Under the pieces are notes generated by a model. The model searched no databases and was not told where the DNA came from. It was given only the letters and a program-made list of their open reading frames with translations. Of a stretch of 64,000 nucleotides of DNA, positions 26,525 to 35,103 are shown piece after piece (position 1 is the first letter of the stretch; the number at the start of each line of letters is the position of its first letter). Source of the DNA: DATKAS01 sp963773315 (lineage in GTDB: Bacteria; Actinomycetota; Acidimicrobiia; Acidimicrobiales; DATKAS01); assembly GCA_963773315.1 (NCBI GenBank), contig CAVZAF010000005.1, forward strand, positions 434,001 to 498,000. Direction: 5' to 3'. The translations under genes were made by a program, and so were the position numbers.

Positions 26525-27307
26525 CGCTCACCACCGGAGGGCTCGACGTTGACGGGGTCCTCTCCGAGGTACGAGCGCAGCACCTCGGGGTTGCCCCGGA
26601 TCTGTGCCGGCGTTCCCGATGCGATGAGGCGGCCGGCATCGAGCACGTGGACGTAGTCGCAGACGGTGAGCACCAGCGCCATGTCATGGTCGACGAGCAG
26701 GAGGCCGGGCCCGGAGGCCGCCACCTGACGGAGACGGTCTCCCAGCTCCTCGGTCTCGAGACGATCGAGCCCTGCCGCGGGTTCGTCGAGCATCAGCAGA
26801 GCGGGCCGAGCGACGATCGCGCGCCGCGAGCGCCACCGACTTGCGTTCGGCTTGCGAGAGCGAGCTCGGCAGGCGATCGGCAACACGGTCGAGGCCGAGA
26901 AGGTCGAGCGCTCGTGCGACGTCGTCACTGTCCTTCGCGCGCCACCGGAGGATCATCTCGGTGAGCGACTTCCACCACTGCGCGCTCTCGGCCGTCACCC
27001 GCACGTTGTCTGCGACCGTCATGTCCTCGAACAGCTCGAGCGACTGGAACGTGCGGGTCAGGTTGCTCAGCGCGCGGCGGTGCGCCCGCATCCGGGTGAT
27101 GTCACGGCCACCGAACCTGATTGAGCCACCCGTGATCGGAGCGAAGCCGGTGACCGCGTCGAGGAGCGTCGTCTTGCCAGCGCCGTTGGGCCCGATGAGC
27201 CCCGTGATGCCCTCGCACGGCACCCGTATCGTCACGTCGTCGACGGCGCGGAGGCCACCGTACGCAACGCAGAGCCCGTTCAGCTCGAGGAAGTGCGCTG
27301 CGCTCAC
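26521..27307 (-). CDS. livG: branched-chain-type ABC importer ATPase (apparent frameshift)
   Basis: A LivG-type ATPase. The N-terminal frame from the GTG at 27307 reads CVAYGGLRAVDDVTI, Walker A GPNGAGKTTLLDAVTG, NLTRTFQSLELFEDMTVADNV and the signature-region LPSSLSQAERKSVALA. Walker B (ALLMLDEPAAGLD) and the switch histidine (LLLVDHDM) lie in another frame. The frame changes at about 26818-26830 in a GCGCGC run, consistent with one extra base. The signature reads LSQAERKSVALA, not LSGGQ; the usual LivG form is LSYGQQRRLEIA, so this is a divergent member. It overlaps the permease stop by GTGA and livF by ATGA. It is probably intact in the organism. Confidence 0.82.
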
Positions 27308-29346
27308 GAGCCCACTGCCACCGTCGACGGAGTGGGTGCATCGAGCTCGGTGTCGGGCCCGACTGGCTTCGACCCGCGCGGTGTGACGACAGCCTTGATG
27401 CGACGCAGGCCTCGCTCGAGGCCGTCCGAGAGCCCGTCGGGATGGATGATCGTGGTCGCGACGAGCCCGAGGCCACCGATGAGATAGGCGTACCTGCCGA
27501 TGCCGAACCACTGGTCGAGCAGCGTCGGGCCGAAGCCGCTCGGAGCGAACAACAGACCAGCGACGACCGCGCCGGAGATGCGCGCGACGCCACCGATGTA
27601 GATCAGCGCGACGAGAAGGAGCGAGGTCAGCACCTGGAACTGCTCGCCGGAGAGATTTCCTGTGAGGAGCCCTGTCATCGATCCGGCGAGCCCGGCGATG
27701 AACCCCGAGGCCGCGAACGCGAAGAGCTTGGTTCGGCTGAGGCTGACGCCGGAAGCGACCGCCGCCCGTTCGTTCGCGCGGATCGCGAGCATCTGGCGGC
27801 CGATGCCGCTGTTGCGCAGGAACGCCACCAGCACGCCCACGAGCACCGCGACGACCAGCACGAGCAGACCGAACTCGGGCCGCGGGTACGCGGTCGCGTC
27901 GGCGCTGCGGATGTTGAAGTCGATGCCGAACAGCCTGACCGCGGGGATCACGCGGCCGTTTGCTCCGCCGGTGAAGCTCGCGCTGCTGAAGAGGAACGCG
28001 TCGAGCGCGACTGCAGCGGCAAGGGTGAGCACGGCGAGGTGGATGCCACGCGTGCGGAGAGCCGGCAGACCCACGATCAGTGCCAGCGGGGCGGTGGCCA
28101 GACCTGCGAGCAAGAGCGCGAGCGGGAACGGCACATTCAGGTCGCCACTCAGGATCCCGAACATGAACCCACCGAAGCCGGCGAACGCCATCTGCGCGAG
28201 CGAGATCTGGCCCGCGAATCCGGTTACCACGACGAGCGACAGGCCGAGCACGATCATGATGAGGCTCTGGATCAGCCCGAGCCGGAGGGTGCTGCCGAGC
28301 GTGAACAGCGCGATGGTGCCTGCGGCGAGGCAGAGCACGGCCGAGAGCACGACGTGCTTTGGTCGCCCGGCGACTGGCATCGCGCGATCGATCAGCGTCC
28401 CTCTCCACGGGATCGACCGACCGAACACGACGAGCGCCACGATGATCGCTATGAAGGGCAGGCCCTCCTGGAGGCCGCTCCTCGGCAACCAGTCGTACTG
28501 CAAGACGAGCTTCGTCATCAGCGACTGGAGCATGCCGATCGCGAGCCCGGCCACCACCGTCGCCGAGAACGAGGTCATGCGACCGAGGAGGGCGGCGCCG
28601 AGCGCGGGGACGATGAAGAGCGTGAACGACGTCGGGTTGAGGCCGGAGATCGGTGTGATGAGGATCCCGGCGAAGCCGGCGAGCGCGGTCGCCACCATCC
28701 AGTTGATAGCGCCGAGTCGAGTCGACGAGTAGCCGCACACCGCCGCGCCCTTCTCGCTCTCGGCGGCACCCCGCGTCGCGAGGCCGAACGTGGTGTATCG
28801 GAAGACTGCCCACAACGCGATGCCGATGACGACGGTGACCGCGGCGAGATAGAAGCGATCTCTCGGCACACGCGTGCCGAGCACGACGATGGGATCACTC
28901 GGGAGGATCGAGCCTGCGGTCTGGCCCGAGATGTTGAAGGCGGCATCGCCGAGGTTGAGCACGACCATTGCCTGCACGACGATCATGAGCCCCACCGACG
29001 CGACGAGCCGTGCCAGCGGCGGCGAGCTCCGTAGCGGCCGGAAGACGAGGACGAAGATCAGCAACCCGAGCGCGGCCGCGTAGACGAGCGCGATCAGCAG
29101 CGCGGGAACCGTCGCGATGCCTCCGCTGAAGATGGGCACTCGATACGGCAGGCCCACGACGGGAAGCATGAGGTGGCCCGTCTTGCGGAGATCGATGTAC
29201 GTGTACGCGATGAACATCGCGATCGCGCCCTGAGCGAAGTTGATGACCCCCGAGCTCCGGTACTCGAGGACGAGCCCGAGACCCAGGATCGCGTACACCG
29301 CCCCGGCGCCGAGACCGAGAAGGAGGAAGAGGAGGTAGGACGACAT
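27304..29346 (-). CDS. fused LivH-LivM permease of a branched-chain-type ABC importer
   Basis: A 680-residue membrane protein joining both permeases. The LivH half (residues 1-300) has GLGLVLEYRSSGVINFAQGAIAMFIAY and ATRGAAESEKGAAVCGYSS. The LivM half (from about 350) has GFAGQISLAQMAFAGFGGFMFG, AIRANERAAVASGVSLSRTKLFAF and the ending YLIGGLGLVATTIIHPDGL. More than fifteen hydrophobic spans are visible. In most operons the two are separate genes. It lies between the binding protein and livG, and its stop overlaps the livG start. The cytoplasmic loops bearing the EAA-like segments appear intact in both halves. Confidence 0.88.
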   Translation of the reverse strand: MSSYLLFLLLGLGAGAVYAILGLGLVLEYRSSGVINFAQGAIAMFIAYTYIDLRKTGHLMLPVVGLPYRVPIFSGGIATVPALLIALVYAAALGLLIFVLVFRPLRSSPPLARLVASVGLMIVVQAMVVLNLGDAAFNISGQTAGSILPSDPIVVLGTRVPRDRFYLAAVTVVIGIALWAVFRYTTFGLATRGAAESEKGAAVCGYSSTRLGAINWMVATALAGFAGILITPISGLNPTSFTLFIVPALGAALLGRMTSFSATVVAGLAIGMLQSLMTKLVLQYDWLPRSGLQEGLPFIAIIVALVVFGRSIPWRGTLIDRAMPVAGRPKHVVLSAVLCLAAGTIALFTLGSTLRLGLIQSLIMIVLGLSLVVVTGFAGQISLAQMAFAGFGGFMFGILSGDLNVPFPLALLLAGLATAPLALIVGLPALRTRGIHLAVLTLAAAVALDAFLFSSASFTGGANGRVIPAVRLFGIDFNIRSADATAYPRPEFGLLVLVVAVLVGVLVAFLRNSGIGRQMLAIRANERAAVASGVSLSRTKLFAFAASGFIAGLAGSMTGLLTGNLSGEQFQVLTSLLLVALIYIGGVARISGAVVAGLLFAPSGFGPTLLDQWFGIGRYAYLIGGLGLVATTIIHPDGLSDGLERGLRRIKAVVTPRGSKPVGPDTELDAPTPSTVAVGS

Positions 29347-29379
29347 CCGCTTCCGCTCAGTGAGCGACGGGTGCGGCGA

Positions 29380-30711
29380 TCAGCCCGCCGCCGCGCCCCA
29401 CAGCTCATCCATCGGCACGTAGTCGCTCAGCTTCTGGATCTTCCCGTCGACCTGCTGCACGAGGTACGCCGATCCGGCGCAGATGCCCGGCGTGGCTGCC
29501 ACCGGAGGTGCTGAGCACGAGTAGGGCACGTTGAGGAAGCTCGGCTGATCCTTCGTCGCCTTGAACGCGGCGAGGACGCTCTGGTGTGTGAGCGACGCGG
29601 GATCCATGCCGTTGAGAAGGGCCTGGATGTTCATGATCGTGCCGAACCCACCGCGGGAGAAGTCGGTGTCGGCTGCGTCGGGCTTCTCGGCCTTCATGAC
29701 TTGGTCGTAGAGCTTCACGTCGGGGTCATCGGGGAACACCTCGGACCCCTTGTAGAGGTTGACGAAGTAGACACCGTTTGCGGCCGAGCCGGCAGCGGCC
29801 AGAGTGGCAGGGTCGCCGCAGTTGTCGGGCATGATCATCGGCACGGTGGTGCCGAGGCTCGAGTAGGCCTGGAACGCCGGCTGGCACGGCAGGCCGTACG
29901 CGAGCAGGGCATCGGGCTTCGCCTGCAGTGCGGCCGCGAAGGTCGCGGTGAGATCGGCGGTGCCGGCGGGAGCACTCACCGTTGCGGGTGCCGGGATGCC
30001 TGCTGCCTTCGCCGGCGCATCCATGTACAGCGCTTTGATGAACGTGTTGGACGGCAGGTCATACGCGAGCGCGGCGAGGTTCGTCGCGTGCAGCTGGGAG
30101 ATGGCGAAGTGCACCATCGCCGGGAACAGCGAGGCCGACCACCCGTTGAACAGCGCCCGGCTCGGCGACGTGTACTCGGGCGGCGTGAAGGAGGCGCCAC
30201 CGATGAGCGGGATGCCCGTCGCGTCGAACGTGGCCTGCACCGTGAGGGCGCCCGCGTCCGGACCGGGGATGATGATCAACGGCTGCTTTTGGAAGAGCTC
30301 GTTGGCGCACGCCGTCAGGCGGGGCGCTGTGTAGTCGGTCGTGCACGACTCGAGCTGGATCGGTCGACCACCGATCCCGCCGAGCTGGTTGTTCACGTAG
30401 TCCGTCGCGGCCTCGGCCCCGTCGATGAGCTCCGGTGCGGTGAAGCTCGGGTTGTCAGCCGGGGTGTAGATGCCGATCACGATCGGTTCGCCGGTGGCCT
30501 TCTTGCCGGCGGCAGTCGTGGCGGCCCCTGCGGCCGTGGTGGCGGCGCCGCCCGTCGTCGCCGAGCCCGCTCCGGTCGTGGCCGCGCCGGCGGTGGTGGC
30601 CGAGGAGCTGCCCGAGTCGTCGCCGCATGCGACGAGGGCCGTCAGGCAGGCTGCCGCTACGGCGAAACCGATCAGGTTTCGCCCGCGTGCCCGCTTCTTC
30701 GTCGCGCCCAT
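29380..30711 (-). CDS. ABC importer substrate-binding lipoprotein (LivK-like)
   Basis: A 443-residue periplasmic-type binding protein. A basic start and hydrophobic segment end in the lipobox LVAC (cleavage before the cysteine near residue 29). An alanine/threonine linker with repeated TTAGAATT-like units follows (residues 34-70), then the type I binding fold: VIGIYTPADNPSF, GGIGGRPIQLESC and GGVNG-like turns. It is tethered outside the membrane and captures the substrate for the fused permease. Copy C of the 31-bp element sits 34 bases upstream of its ATG, so the whole importer operon is probably in that regulon. Confidence 0.87.
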   Translation of the reverse strand: MGATKKRARGRNLIGFAVAAACLTALVACGDDSGSSSATTAGAATTGAGSATTGGAATTAAGAATTAAGKKATGEPIVIGIYTPADNPSFTAPELIDGAEAATDYVNNQLGGIGGRPIQLESCTTDYTAPRLTACANELFQKQPLIIIPGPDAGALTVQATFDATGIPLIGGASFTPPEYTSPSRALFNGWSASLFPAMVHFAISQLHATNLAALAYDLPSNTFIKALYMDAPAKAAGIPAPATVSAPAGTADLTATFAAALQAKPDALLAYGLPCQPAFQAYSSLGTTVPMIMPDNCGDPATLAAAGSAANGVYFVNLYKGSEVFPDDPDVKLYDQVMKAEKPDAADTDFSRGGFGTIMNIQALLNGMDPASLTHQSVLAAFKATKDQPSFLNVPYSCSAPPVAATPGICAGSAYLVQQVDGKIQKLSDYVPMDELWGAAAG

Positions 30712-30745
30712 GCGTTCCCCCCAAGGTACGTACGGCTGGTTCGGA

Positions 30746-30776
30746 TACCGAATTACAGGACTTGAGTGCCGAATAT
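30746..30776 (-). promoter_or_regulatory. 31-bp regulon element, copy C
   Basis: Read on the minus strand this is a gap-free match to copies A and B: ATATTC at the left end, AC at bases 10-11, CC at 18-19, GT at 21-22 and TCGG at 26-29. It ends 34 bases before the ATG of the importer binding protein, as copy B does from its gene. It has no good -35 inside, so the promoter probably differs. Confidence 0.55.
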
Positions 30777-30806
30777 TAGGTCAGTCCGGGCGAGCCCGGC
30801 AACAGG

Positions 30807-31838
30807 TCAGGCGACGGCGTCGCTCACCGCAGCGTGGATGTCGAGGAGCGGGAGCAGCTGCTCGGGCGGCCGCCGACCCATGCCGCACTCGGTCGCGACC
30901 CCGAACGACGGGACGACGCTCGACGCGGCGGCGACGCGGCGCTGGGTCCCCTCGAGGCCGTCGGTGAAGTGCACGAGGCCGAGGTAGAGCTCGGTGTCGT
31001 CGTGCAGTGCGAGGTCGCGGAGAGGCGCGAAGTACGCGACGTCATCGCGGTCGCGGGGCACGGGGAGGTGGATCCACGTGAGCGGACGGTTCACACCTGC
31101 GCACAGTGCGTTCGCGATGTCGGCGAGCTTGCCCGCGTCGACCGGCTGCTTGAAGTGCTCGTGCTCGAAGTCGCCGTAGCAAAGGTGGTACCCGAGCTCG
31201 ATGTCCGAGGGCACCCAGCTCGCATAGCGGATGAGACGATCGAGCACTCCCTGGCGAACGTCGCCCTCGAAGTAGGGAGGGAAGACCCCCTCGAGGATGC
31301 CGAACTCGGCCGCGGTGTCCCATTGGAACGCGAGCTTGTCGTGAGGCACGACCGCTGCGATCCGTTCGACCTCGCGCTGCATCGCCGTCTCGTACGCGGG
31401 TTCGAGCGTCAGCTCGAGGCCTGATACGACGAACGCACTGATCGGCGCAAACGGCGTCGGAAGGCTGACTTGGAACCGCCAGTGCGATGGAAGCTCTCCG
31501 GCGGCTTGCAGATCCGAAAAGAGCTCCCAGGACGAGACCGCGCTCTCCGCGTAGCCGAGCGCGCCGAAGTCGAAGTCGTCGGTCGAGACACCGTCTCTCA
31601 TCGCGATCCGAGGGTTCGGGGCGTAGTTGCGCGGGCCGGGCGGGATGACCTCGAACTGCGGATCGGCCATGAACCGGTGCAGCTGCCAGACGATCCAGTC
31701 GAGGCGCGGCCCGGTCTCCCCGTCAGTCACCCGATGCAATCGGTCACCGAGGTGCTCGCCACACGCGCGGAACACGGACTCGGCGTCGGGCAGCGGCACC
31801 GAGCCAACGAGATGCGCGCCTTTCGGCTTGCCAGACAT
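30807..31838 (-). CDS. MetE/UROD-fold barrel protein of unknown function
   Basis: 343 residues resembling the methionine-synthase/uroporphyrinogen-decarboxylase barrel: HLVGSVPLPDAESVFRACGEHLGDRLHRVTDGETG at the start, LAFQWDTAAEFG near residue 180, YHLCYGDFEHEHF near 230 and LYLGLVHFTDGLEG near 295. HLCYGD recalls the zinc-binding HxC region of cobalamin-independent methionine synthase. Such proteins in catabolic clusters may be demethylases or methyltransferases. A GAGGGGG site precedes the ATG. It lies between the importer operon and the TAXI-like gene. Confidence 0.65.
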   Translation of the reverse strand: MSGKPKGAHLVGSVPLPDAESVFRACGEHLGDRLHRVTDGETGPRLDWIVWQLHRFMADPQFEVIPPGPRNYAPNPRIAMRDGVSTDDFDFGALGYAESAVSSWELFSDLQAAGELPSHWRFQVSLPTPFAPISAFVVSGLELTLEPAYETAMQREVERIAAVVPHDKLAFQWDTAAEFGILEGVFPPYFEGDVRQGVLDRLIRYASWVPSDIELGYHLCYGDFEHEHFKQPVDAGKLADIANALCAGVNRPLTWIHLPVPRDRDDVAYFAPLRDLALHDDTELYLGLVHFTDGLEGTQRRVAAASSVVPSFGVATECGMGRRPPEQLLPLLDIHAAVSDAVA

Positions 31839-31860
31839 CGTTCCCCCTCTTGTCGCGAAG

Positions 31861-32833
31861 CTAGGAGCCGAGCTCGTCGTAGACGCGGGCCGCGGCGGCG
31901 TGCAGCGGGATCGGCGTCGCACGCATGCGCTCGGGATCGAACGGATAGTTGAGCGGGCTGCGCTCGGAAGGGATGTGGTGGTACTGCCGCTCGATCGCAT
32001 GCGACGTGTGCACCATGCACCACGCGAGCAAGTACGCGACGTCGTCGGGCATGTCTTCGTGCACGAGCACGAGGAAGCTGCTGAAGTCGAGTGTCACAAG
32101 GTCGTCGTCACACCCGGGGATATAGCCGGCCCGCAAGATGCCGCGCGGCCAGTGGAGCTCCTGCTCGAGCATCGTGAGCGGGACGTCCTCCATCGGGATG
32201 AAATTTCGTCTTGCGGGCCACGCCGATCTCCTGCCACGGCGGCGTCATGATCGCCTCGTGGAACACGGCGTCGGCAAGGCCGTCGCGGTACCAGAGCAGC
32301 GGCGGGAACGGGCGCTCGTCTTCCATGAAGCTGCCACCCCAAGCGAGGAACTCGTCGCGCGGGATGCCGTGGGCGGCCATCACTCGGTTCACTCCGTAGC
32401 CGATCGTGTTCACGCCGTCGTCCTGTGATGTCGCGATCTTGAGCGGCACCTTCTTCGTGCGCAGATCCTCGAACGTGCGAACGCCGTGCTCGGCCCCGAC
32501 CGCGAACACGAGGCGGTCGTCTTGAGGCAGGACGCCGAGCGCTCGCAGCTCGGGATGAGGAGTGCCATCGAACATGCCGACACCGGCCACCGCCGAGTAG
32601 CCGACGTAGCTGGGCACGACCATCGAGAGGTCGACTTTGTGGCTCACGATCGCCTCGACGGCGTCGGTGCCGCCGCGTCCGGTCCAGGTCGCAGTGCGCG
32701 ACCCAGAACCCGCCCGATCGTTGAACTCCTGTGCGAGCCAGCCGCAGATCCGGTGGAGGTTCGCCTGTCCCCAGTCCCCTTGGAACTGGAGCGTGACCGC
32801 GCGGTCGATGTGGGGCTGCGCGGTCTCGGGCAT
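31861..32833 (-). CDS. TAXI-like periplasmic-binding-fold protein without signal peptide (apparent frameshift)
   Basis: About 323 residues over two frames joined at about 32199-32206 (KF, then IPMEDVPLTM). The sequence follows TAXI/NMT1-type solute receptors: a TWTGRGGTDAVEAIVSHKVDLSMVV domain start, VRTFEDLRTKKVPLKIATS near residue 120 and LADAVFHEAIMTPPW near 190. No signal peptide or lipobox is present, and no TRAP membrane genes are nearby, so a cytosolic sensor, carrier or enzyme role is as likely as transport. The ATG at 32833 overlaps the stop of the preceding cupin gene. One extra base explains the frameshift. Confidence 0.6.
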
Positions 32834-33387
32834 CACGCGTTCCGGATGGCGTCTGCGACTTCAGGCCAGCGGATGCCGTCGAGGTCGATGACATCGTGCA
32901 CGGTGCCGCATGCCCCGCACCGTCGGACGTCGACATCGGCATTGAACGCGTTGCACGCGCGCCAGTACGCGTCCTGAGGCAGCTCCTCATCGGTGTCGAA
33001 CTCGTCGCGGTGCACCTCGGCACCGCACGAGGGGCAGAACCAGGCGACGGCTTCGAGTCCCGCGTGCAGCGCCTTGTAACGCACGTGGATCGACGGCTCG
33101 TGCGGGCGGATCCTGCTCGCGGTGCCCGCCGGCAGGTACACGAGGTCTCCGGGCTCGAGGCGGTGATAGCGCACGGGCGAGAGCTCGAGATCGAGCGTCG
33201 CAGTGCCCGAGACTTGCGCAAGCACCGTGTCGGCCGAGCAGATGAGGAAGAACGGCTGCGGTCGGTCGTTACGTGAGACGTGCACCTGCGGGTCGCGGCC
33301 ATCGACGAGCACTGGCATCTCGTCGTACGGCCCGCAGTCCTTCGCCGCGTCGAACACCTGCACGAGCTTCTTGCGAGTGAGCTCCAT
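32833..33387 (-). CDS. 3-hydroxyanthranilate dioxygenase-like cupin-rubredoxin protein (split N-half)
   Basis: 184 residues matching the first half of the fused protein at 24521: VSRNDRPQPFFLIC, YHRLEPGDLVYLPAGTASRI, RYKALHAGLEAVAWFCPSCG, then CGACGTVHDVIDL. The four-cysteine rubredoxin-like knuckle is intact. The cupin metal site is degenerate: neither an HxxxxE nor the late histidine of PAGTPH is present (it reads PAGTAS). It is therefore unlikely to bind catalytic iron alone and probably pairs with the product of the preceding gene at 33391. Its stop overlaps the TAXI-like start. Confidence 0.72.
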   Translation of the reverse strand: MELTRKKLVQVFDAAKDCGPYDEMPVLVDGRDPQVHVSRNDRPQPFFLICSADTVLAQVSGTATLDLELSPVRYHRLEPGDLVYLPAGTASRIRPHEPSIHVRYKALHAGLEAVAWFCPSCGAEVHRDEFDTDEELPQDAYWRACNAFNADVDVRRCGACGTVHDVIDLDGIRWPEVADAIRNA

Positions 33388-33390
33388 CGA

Positions 33391-34101
33391 TCAGGCGGTC
33401 GCGCGCGACTCGTCCGCCATTGCGAGCATCGCCGCGCGCGCGTCGTTCACCGTGCGCTGATGCATCGACCACTTCGCCCATCCCCACTCGTCCATCGGGA
33501 ACGGCGGGTTGACGTGACCGCATGCCGTGCACGTGCGGAGTGACTCGTCGGAGTTGAAGCGCGCGACCGGCTCGACCGATTGGTTCAACGTCGGGAACTC
33601 GGGGAAGCGATCCTCGTGGTCGTCGCACGGGCGATCGGTGAACTCGTGCACGAACAAGTGCTCGTGGCACTTCATGCACCGCCAGATGAGCTTCTCGGTC
33701 TGCGCCTCGGTGTCGCTCTGGCGCTGCACGATCGTGACGAGGAGGAAGCTGTCGGGCGACTCGGGGTTGCGCAGGAAGCTGTTGACGCCGTGGAGGTTCG
33801 GCTGCGCCATGATGCGCCCGGTCTCGAGGAGCGCACCGTTCGCGCCCCAAACGAACGAGATCTCGTCGACGGTGTTGTAGTGGAAGAAGTGCCCGACGTC
33901 GTAGCCCGGGCCTCCTCGAAAGAGCGCGCCGGAGTACACGATCGCCCCGGGGCCGTAGTAGGGGAAGAGCGGCACGAGCTGCGTGTTCGCGTGCTGCATC
34001 CGCTCGTAGACGTTGACCTTCAGCGGCTCGCGCGCACCGGTCGGCGGTGGGATGCGGTGCTCGTGCGCGGGTGCCGTCGATGTCGGAGTCATCTGCGCCA
34101 T
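33391..34101 (-). CDS. 3-hydroxyanthranilate dioxygenase-like cupin-rubredoxin protein (split C-half)
   Basis: 236 residues matching the second half of the fused protein at 24521: REPLKVNVYERMQHANTQLVPLF, GPGAIVYSGALFRGGPGYDVG, HFFHYNTVDE, then a WRCMKCHEH knuckle and CTACGHVNPPFPMDEWGW. It keeps an H-x3-H and acidic residues at the expected cupin iron position. The next gene, three bases away, encodes the other half. The two proteins probably form one complex. The ATG at 34101 follows GAGGGGGA. A TCCTGA/TCAGGA palindrome and a direct repeat lie upstream. Confidence 0.73.
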   Translation of the reverse strand: MAQMTPTSTAPAHEHRIPPPTGAREPLKVNVYERMQHANTQLVPLFPYYGPGAIVYSGALFRGGPGYDVGHFFHYNTVDEISFVWGANGALLETGRIMAQPNLHGVNSFLRNPESPDSFLLVTIVQRQSDTEAQTEKLIWRCMKCHEHLFVHEFTDRPCDDHEDRFPEFPTLNQSVEPVARFNSDESLRTCTACGHVNPPFPMDEWGWAKWSMHQRTVNDARAAMLAMADESRATA

Positions 34102-34122
34102 CGGTTCCCCCTCGGGCCAGGA

Positions 34123-34157
34123 GCTGTCCTGATTCTGTGCTGTCCTGATTTTCAGGA
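34123..34157. promoter_or_regulatory. putative operator region upstream of the split cupin operon
   Basis: A perfect inverted repeat TCCTGA-TTT-TCAGGA (34143-34157) overlaps the second of two direct repeats GCTGTCCTGATT (34123 and 34139, 16-base period). On the minus strand, TCAGGAC matches the left part of 31-bp element copy B. It could bind the IclR regulator encoded at 34209; this is inference. Confidence 0.45.
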
Positions 34158-34208
34158 TGTCTCTCTTGCATTTCAGCACTCGTGGGTGCGGGCTCGCAAC
34201 GGCCGAGC

Positions 34209-35006
34209 TCAGCCGCCGATCTCGACGAGGCGATCGGTCACTCGCTTTGCCGCTGCCTGTACCGCCTGGATGACCGTGGGCAGATCGTCCTCGATCAGCT
34301 CGAACGCCAGGCACCCCACGCTGATCCCGGCGGTCACCCTGCCATCGGGCCCGAACACGGGCGCCGCGACTCCTCGCACTCCGACATCGCGCTCTCCGTT
34401 GCTCAGGGCATAGCCGCGCTCCCGGATCGAGGCGAGCTCGCGGCGCAGATCGTCAGGGTCAGTGATCGTCGTGTCGGTGAACCGCTCGAACGGTGCGAGC
34501 GAGTCGACCGCGAAATCCGCGTCCTCCTCGTACGCGAGCAGCACCTTCGCCGGCGCCCCCGCATGGAGGGGAAGGAGGTGGCCCTGCTCGTAGCTCAAAC
34601 GGATGGGCCGCGAGATCTCCACCCGCTCGAGGCACACGGCCATGTTCCCGGAGCGCCGCGTGAGCAGCACGGTCTCGTCCACCTCACGGGCGAGGTCGCG
34701 CATGATCGGCAGCGCGATCTCAGACAGACCGAGGCCCTCACGCGCGATGCGAGCGAGCTCGAACACGCGCGACCCGAGCCGGAAGCCGCCCCGCACGGTG
34801 TCCTCCTCGAGGAGGTTCGACATCCGCAGGCTCTGCAGGTACCGATAGGTCGTGCTGCGCGACATCCCCAGGCGCTCGGCGATGTCGCCCGCGGAGAGGA
34901 CCGGTGTGGCCACGTCGAAGAGGAAGAGCACGTCGATGGCACGATCGGCAGTGCTGTTGCGCCCCGTCGTGGATGCTCCCGTTTCGCTGGGCACCTGTCC
35001 CATCAT
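34209..35006 (-). CDS. IclR family transcriptional regulator
   Basis: 265 residues. The N-terminal winged helix reads LSAGDIAERLGMSRSTTYRYLQSLRMSNLLEED near residues 40-72. The IclR ligand domain follows: GFRLGSRVFELA, DEVDETVLLTRRSGNMAVCLERV-type strands, HLLPLHAGAPAKVLLAY near 150 and RERGYALSNGERDVGVRGVAAPVF near 200. IclR proteins usually control aromatic-acid catabolism. It is divergent from the LLM-FAH-cupin-aldolase operon, with element B between them. The ATG at 35006 lacks a clear ribosome binding site; a TTG at 35015 is possible. Confidence 0.88.
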   Translation of the reverse strand: MMGQVPSETGASTTGRNSTADRAIDVLFLFDVATPVLSAGDIAERLGMSRSTTYRYLQSLRMSNLLEEDTVRGGFRLGSRVFELARIAREGLGLSEIALPIMRDLAREVDETVLLTRRSGNMAVCLERVEISRPIRLSYEQGHLLPLHAGAPAKVLLAYEEDADFAVDSLAPFERFTDTTITDPDDLRRELASIRERGYALSNGERDVGVRGVAAPVFGPDGRVTAGISVGCLAFELIEDDLPTVIQAVQAAAKRVTDRLVEIGG

Positions 35007-35038
35007 ATGGGCCAAGTGTTCCCGAGGAAGTGTTCACG

Positions 35039-35069
35039 ATATTCAGGACCCTTGACCCGTTTTTCGGGA
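35039..35069 (+). promoter_or_regulatory. 31-bp regulon element, copy B, with promoter
   Basis: It lies between the IclR gene and the divergent catabolic operon. It matches copy A at 26 of 31 bases, including ATATTCAG and TCGGGA. TTGACC (35052-35057) and TACCGT (35075-35080) are spaced by 17 bases, as in copy A. The position next to an IclR gene suggests that this regulator binds the element. Confidence 0.65.
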
Positions 35070-35103
35070 GTCATTACCGTTGGTCCGACGCGAAGGAGGC
35101 TTG

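Noticed and set aside
27442..29034. 530-codon frame antisense to the fused permease
   Set aside because: It is extremely rich in Glu, Arg and Asp, the mirror image of membrane-protein codons, and has no recognisable domain.
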